Source of the DNA: Cupriavidus cauae | Lineage (GTDB): Bacteria; Pseudomonadota; Gammaproteobacteria; Burkholderiales; Burkholderiaceae | Direction: 5' to 3' | Assembly (NCBI RefSeq): GCF_008632125.1 | Contig: NZ_VWRN01000053.1 | Coordinates: forward strand, 248,001-312,000 | DNA: 64,000 nucleotides | In this document: one piece after another, positions 60,237 through 64,000 of the stretch | Position numbering within the stretch: position 1 is the stretch's first letter | Layout: every line of letters begins with the position of its first letter | Made by a program: the position numbers and the translations under genes | The notes under the pieces: generated by a model | Told to the model about the DNA's origin: nothing | The model's database searches: none | What the model saw: only the letters and a program-made list of their open reading frames with translations

Positions 60237-60896
60237 ATGTCCGATATCCCGCTCCTGATTTCCTACGTCCTGGCGGCCTGGCTGTCCATCCTTACGCCCG
60301 GCCCGGCCATCCTGCTGGCGATGCGCAATGGCGCTCGCCAGGGCGTGGTCGCGAGCCTGTGGTCGACGCTGGGCAACATGTTGGGGTTGCTCGTGGTTTC
60401 CGCGGCGGCCGCGTGGGGCGTCGGCCTGTTCCTGCTTGCCTCCGCTCACGCGATGACCGCACTGCGGCTGGCCGGCGCCGCCTATCTGGCGTACCTCGGT
60501 CTTCGCCTGCTTGTGCAGGGCAGACACACGCGGTCGCCGGACGCCGATGCTCATGACGCAGGGCCGGTGCAGGCCTTCGCGCTGGCGAAGGAAGGATTCC
60601 TGGTGGCGACATCCAATCCGAAGTCGATGCTCTTCTTCACCGCCTTCTTCCCCCAGTTCATCCGGGCCGACCAGGCTCTCATCCCTCAGTTCATGGGCCT
60701 GACCGCGATCTTCGTGATCCTCAGCGGCGCCACCTTGACCGGCTATGCCGCCATTGCAAGCCGGGTGCGAGGAGCATTGGGCACTTCCGTCTGGCGCCAG
60801 CGCTGCACGCGCCTGGCGGGGATCGGCTTCCTCGGATTCGCCGCATGGATTCTTTTGTGGAGACCGTCGAGCGGCGCCAAGGCCCTGGCCGCGTGA
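60237..60896 (+). CDS. LysE/RhtB family exporter, second copy
   Basis: This 219-residue protein has six hydrophobic segments, SILTPGPAILLAMRNGARQG near the N-terminus and SNPKSMLFFTAFFPQFI in the middle, typical of RhtB-type amino acid exporters. It is divergent from the hydrolase operon and 61 bp upstream of the PhzF gene, with which it is probably co-transcribed. Confidence 0.88.
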   Translation: MSDIPLLISYVLAAWLSILTPGPAILLAMRNGARQGVVASLWSTLGNMLGLLVVSAAAAWGVGLFLLASAHAMTALRLAGAAYLAYLGLRLLVQGRHTRSPDADAHDAGPVQAFALAKEGFLVATSNPKSMLFFTAFFPQFIRADQALIPQFMGLTAIFVILSGATLTGYAAIASRVRGALGTSVWRQRCTRLAGIGFLGFAAWILLWRPSSGAKALAA

Positions 60897-60957
60897 TTCG
60901 TCCCCGGCCACGCGCACGCAACCGAGCACAGGCGGTGCGACCGAACCTGGAGAAGCG

Positions 60958-61845
60958 ATGAACAAATCCTTCCTGCAAGTCGATGTGTTCACGAGCCAGC
61001 CGCTCAGCGGCAACCCGGCTGCCGTCGTGTTCGATGCCGACGACCTCGATGCGCGGACCATGCAGCGGATCGCGCGCGAGATGAACCTATCCGAGACGGT
61101 CTTCGTGCTGGCCCCGGAATCGCCAGATACCGACTATCGGGTGCGCATCTTCACGCCCTCCAGTGAGCTGCCGTTCGCCGGGCACCCCACCATCGCCACT
61201 GCGAGCGCAGTGCGTGCGCACCGTGGCGACCTGGCCGATGCAAGTCTGCTGCGGCAGGCCTGCGGCATCGGCATCGTGCCTGTCGAAGTCGTTCCGACCG
61301 AGGGCCCGCCGATCTACTGGATGACCCAGGCCAGCCCGCAGTTCCGCAACACGGCCATTGGTCCTGGGGAAATGTCGGCCCTGCTGGGCTGCGATGCGAA
61401 CATGCTGGCCGCGATGCCGGTGGAAGTCGTCTCCACCGGCATCCCGTGGCTGATCGCCGAGCTGCGCAGCGTCGCAGCCCTGGCGTCGCTGCGTCCCGAC
61501 CTGCCTCGCATCGCCGAACGTTGCCGCGCATCGGGTGCCGTCGGCGTGACCGTCTTTGCCGAACACGAGGCCGACGCACCGGTACGCTTGCGCCTGCGCA
61601 CGTTCGCGCCAGGCGAAGGCGTTGCCGAGGACCCCGTCTGCGGGTCTGGAAACGGGTGTGTCGCGGCATTCCTGGCAAGGCACCGGCACGCATCGGCTCT
61701 CCAGGGTGGCTACCTTGCGGAGCAAGGCATCGAGATGGGACGCGATGGTCTGATCCACGTCGAATGGACCCGAAACGGCGACGAACTGACGGTGCGCGTC
61801 GGTGGCCAGGCCGTGACCGTCGCCAGCGGCACCCTGCATCTGTAG
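60958..61845 (+). CDS. PhzF family isomerase/epimerase-like protein
   Basis: This 295-residue two-domain protein of the diaminopimelate epimerase-like fold has QVDVFTSQPLSGNPAAVVF, the catalytic glutamate in NLSETVFV (Glu46), PSSELPFAGHPTIATA and EDPVCGSGNGCVAAFL. PhzF proper isomerises a phenazine precursor; most homologues have unknown substrates. No phenazine genes are nearby. GGAGAAG precedes the ATG. Confidence 0.9.
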   Translation: MNKSFLQVDVFTSQPLSGNPAAVVFDADDLDARTMQRIAREMNLSETVFVLAPESPDTDYRVRIFTPSSELPFAGHPTIATASAVRAHRGDLADASLLRQACGIGIVPVEVVPTEGPPIYWMTQASPQFRNTAIGPGEMSALLGCDANMLAAMPVEVVSTGIPWLIAELRSVAALASLRPDLPRIAERCRASGAVGVTVFAEHEADAPVRLRLRTFAPGEGVAEDPVCGSGNGCVAAFLARHRHASALQGGYLAEQGIEMGRDGLIHVEWTRNGDELTVRVGGQAVTVASGTLHL

Positions 61846-61948
61846 ACGCGGCGGCACGTTCAGCCTCTCGGTCGCCCATGGCTTGCCATGACGCCTGCGC
61901 GGCGTCCCCGACGAAGGCCTGCGCCGCGACGAACGCGGTTGCGCGGGG

Positions 61949-62857
61949 CTAGATCGGATCGACGGCGGGACTGTCGTCGCGCGAGAGCATGGCGCGTTCG
62001 ATGAAGTGCTGCAGCGGTTCCGAGGGCTCACTGTCCGGCCGCAACAAGTAGGTGGTCATGCATGCCGACGGGTCCGACAGGGGCCGCGCAATGACCTCGG
62101 GATGACGGCAGACCGAAATCTGCGCCGCCGTGGCGAAACCCAGTCCGTAGCCCGCGGCCACCAGCGTCAGCATCAATTCCAGTGTCGCGACCCGCTCTGC
62201 GATCCGGGGCTGGATGGCGGCCGTCCGGAGCAGCCGTTTGATCTGCCGGTACGCACCCTCGCAGGTTTCCGGGTGGCACTTGATCAGGGGATAGCGCAGC
62301 AGTTCATCCAGAGGGACCTGCCTGAAGGCCAGCAAAGGATGGCGCGTCGGAATGGCCACCAGGATGGGATCGGACCAGACCGCCTCGCACAGGATGCCCT
62401 CTCCAGCCTCGTCAGACTGCGCAAACCCGGCATCGAAAGTGTCGTCGCGCAACCCGCGCACTTGCGATGCGAGCGGCGTCTCGAACAGGCGGATTTCCAC
62501 ATCGGGCTCCTCCTCCCGGCACAGGGCCAGGAGTGCCGCGAGGCGTGTCTGCGCGATACCGTCCGACAGCGCGAGGCGCAGCATGCCGCGATAGCCCGTG
62601 GCGGCGGCCCGGACGTTGGTTCGTGCCTGTTCCAGCACCGCGAACACGCGGCGGGCATCTTCCAGCAGGACCTGGCCCGCCCAGGTGAGCTGGGTGCCGC
62701 GCCGATTGCGCTCGAACAGCGTGGCGCCGAGGTCAGACTCCAGCTCCCGGATGGTGCGCGACAGCGGAGACTGCTCGATATGGAGCCGCACCGCCGCACG
62801 CGTGAAGTGCAGTTCCTCGGCCACTGCCACGAAACAGCGCAGGTGTCGCAGCTCCAT
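61949..62857 (-). CDS. LysR-type transcriptional regulator
   Basis: This 302-residue protein has an N-terminal winged helix (residues 1-60, ELRHLRCFVAVAEELHFTRA) and an effector-binding domain (about 90-300) with MLTLVAAGYGLGFATAAQ. The layout and several strings match the headless LysR fragment at 38 kb. It is convergent with the PhzF gene and may control that gene, LysE or the pdxY pair. Confidence 0.9.
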   Translation of the reverse strand: MELRHLRCFVAVAEELHFTRAAVRLHIEQSPLSRTIRELESDLGATLFERNRRGTQLTWAGQVLLEDARRVFAVLEQARTNVRAAATGYRGMLRLALSDGIAQTRLAALLALCREEEPDVEIRLFETPLASQVRGLRDDTFDAGFAQSDEAGEGILCEAVWSDPILVAIPTRHPLLAFRQVPLDELLRYPLIKCHPETCEGAYRQIKRLLRTAAIQPRIAERVATLELMLTLVAAGYGLGFATAAQISVCRHPEVIARPLSDPSACMTTYLLRPDSEPSEPLQHFIERAMLSRDDSPAVDPI

Positions 62858-62894
62858 CGCGCCACCTACGCGTACATGAGGCCGGGAGCTTGAT

Positions 62895-63170
62895 TCACGC
62901 GAGCGGCTCCTCGGGCGCCGTGCCAGACAGCAGCGCCGTGATCGGCAAGGGTTGGAACAAGAGCTCGCGGCCGAGGACCTTCAGGCCGCCAGGACCGCTT
63001 TCGAGCAATCGGCGCTCTTCGCGCGCGACGAACAGTTCGGTGCGATAGCCATCGCATTCGGGAAGTCGCTGTAGCAGGTCGCGGATCGCGTCGCCCGCCC
63101 AGGGCGTTTCGCTGTCGAACTGACCCAGCAGCCGGCTATGCCGGGAAATCACGAGGCGGTAGGCATTCAT
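62895..63170 (-). CDS. Small protein coupled to pdxY
   Basis: This 91-residue protein (MNAYRLVISRHSRLLGQFDS ... TALLSGTAPEEPLA) has no recognised domain. It starts inside the pdxY stop (ATGA), so it is translated with it. It appears soluble, and a conserved RTELFVAREERRLLESG region suggests a compact alpha/beta fold. The function is unknown; a role linked to pyridoxal kinase is inferred only from the overlap. Confidence 0.65.
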   Translation of the reverse strand: MNAYRLVISRHSRLLGQFDSETPWAGDAIRDLLQRLPECDGYRTELFVAREERRLLESGPGGLKVLGRELLFQPLPITALLSGTAPEEPLA

Positions 63171-63991
63171 GGCCGGACGCTCCCGGCCATAGCGTGGATG
63201 GCCATTTCCTCCCAGCCCAGGCGCCGGGTGCGGGTCAGTTGCTCGGCGGTTTCGCCGCAGGCGCGCTCGACGGCCTGAGGCATCTCTATGCCAAGCAGGC
63301 AATGGCCGGTCAGGCGCGCGGCGAAGTAGTCGCCGGCCCCTTTCACCACGCAGGGCACGTGGGGATGCTCGAAGAGGCGCGATACCCCCTCTCGCGTCTC
63401 CAGCAGCGTCTGGACGACGGCGCTTTCAGGATCATCCTGGACACTGGTCACCACCACCCATTGGGTGGGGCCGCGCAACAGCGCACGGGCAGCCTCGCGG
63501 CAATCCGCCAGACCCTGCAGCGTTCTGCCGGTGACCTGTTCCAGCTCGAACCGATTGGGGACGAGGCCGTGGGCTTCTGGAATCAGCAGCGTGCGCCAGG
63601 CCTCGGCCATGCCAGCCGCCGCATACACGCCTTGGTCGTAGTCGCCAATGACCGGATCCAGGTGCAGGCGCAGTTGCGGGTGGCGCTCGCGCATCGTCGA
63701 CCACCAGGATGCGAGGATCCGTGCCTGCGACGGCGCGCCGAGGAAGCCGACCTGCACAACGCGAGCGCACGCGGGGATGCCGCGCGCCTCCAGGTCATCC
63801 AACCAGCCAGCGAACCACGCGTCGGGCACCGCACCGCCATGGACCGAGGGATAGTGCGGGGTGTTGCTGAGCAGCGCGGTCGGCACCGCGGTCGTAAGCA
63901 GCCCGCAGGCTTCCAACGCGGGAATCGCCGCGTTGTTGCCGACCCGCCCGTAGACCACCTGGGACTGGATGCTGATGACATCGATGGGCAC
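63167..63991 (-). CDS. pdxY: Pyridoxal kinase PdxY
   Basis: This 274-residue ribokinase-fold enzyme has the N-terminal ISIQSQVVYGRVGNNAA, HLDPVIGDYDQGVY, LVPNRFELEQVTG and the anion-hole/catalytic motif VVKGAGDYFAARLTG. It phosphorylates pyridoxal to pyridoxal 5'-phosphate in B6 salvage. The frame is complete within the window. It lies near several PLP-dependent genes of the accessory DNA. Confidence 0.9.
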   Translation of the reverse strand: MPIDVISIQSQVVYGRVGNNAAIPALEACGLLTTAVPTALLSNTPHYPSVHGGAVPDAWFAGWLDDLEARGIPACARVVQVGFLGAPSQARILASWWSTMRERHPQLRLHLDPVIGDYDQGVYAAAGMAEAWRTLLIPEAHGLVPNRFELEQVTGRTLQGLADCREAARALLRGPTQWVVVTSVQDDPESAVVQTLLETREGVSRLFEHPHVPCVVKGAGDYFAARLTGHCLLGIEMPQAVERACGETAEQLTRTRRLGWEEMAIHAMAGSVRP

Positions 63992-64000
63992 AGGTTGGGT

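Noticed and set aside
60958..61845. Phenazine biosynthesis locus because of PhzF
   Set aside because: No other phz genes are present; PhzF-like proteins are widespread with other or unknown roles.

Overview
The window is high-GC chromosomal DNA from a betaproteobacterium of the Burkholderiaceae, most like Cupriavidus/Ralstonia. The evidence is gene content and order: kynA and gcdH, ybgC-tolQRAB-pal-cpoB-queC, glyA-nrdR-minor pilins-ribD-ribE-ribBA-ribH-nusB, and ubiD-gabD-acetoacetyl-CoA synthetase. No database search was possible, so family names rest on motifs and context.

Region 1 (1-35.8 kb) is core chromosome. It holds the end of tryptophan 2,3-dioxygenase, an IclR regulator divergent from glutaryl-CoA dehydrogenase around a 19-bp palindrome, a frameshifted 1-Cys peroxiredoxin, a YqjD/YqjE-type membrane operon, an AI-2E permease, tRNA-Lys, a YeeE transporter, queC and the whole Tol-Pal operon. 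It continues with glyA behind what reads as a ZTP riboswitch, nrdR, a set of pilin-like genes (pilV, pilW, pilX, pilE, fimT, with no pilY1), the riboflavin operon ending in nusB, an aminotransferase, a lytic transglycosylase with a long leader, ubiD, a succinate-semialdehyde dehydrogenase, acetoacetyl-CoA synthetase and a mutarotase.

A striking property of region 1 is the number of short tandem repeats. Intergenic arrays have units of 7, 12, 13/14 and about 25 bp. Arrays inside iclR, pilW, pilX, fimT and the acetoacetyl-CoA synthetase gene all have units that are multiples of 3 and preserve the frame. Four of the five pilin-like genes carry such an array or start next to one.

Region 2 (35.7 to at least 53 kb) is an integrative element at the 3' end of tRNA-Gly(CCC). 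A large tyrosine recombinase with a C-terminal extension (IntB13 type) lies next to the tRNA. Cargo follows: a headless LysR fragment, an XRE regulator, and a second serine hydroxymethyltransferase, class III aminotransferase and BenE-type carrier, divergent from a MocR regulator. Then come a MobH relaxase, an AbrB/PIN toxin-antitoxin pair, DUF3742, TraG and three PFL_4709/4710/4711-type conjugation proteins. The type IV secretion ATPase, coupling protein and pilus genes are absent, and a decayed DUF2958 gene sits where the transfer module stops. The element therefore looks stripped. No second att copy was found in the window.

Region 3 (53-64 kb) is accessory DNA: a methionine aminopeptidase paired with a ParD-like gene, a leftward operon of mostly overlapping genes (alpha/beta hydrolase, DUF1737, LysE, TSUP, a small ORF, CoA-transferase, MFS, P-loop ATPase), a LysE exporter and PhzF gene facing right, a LysR regulator, and pyridoxal kinase pdxY with a small partner. 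Pyridoxal-phosphate enzymes, a probable PLP-sensing regulator and a B6 salvage kinase recur through regions 2 and 3.
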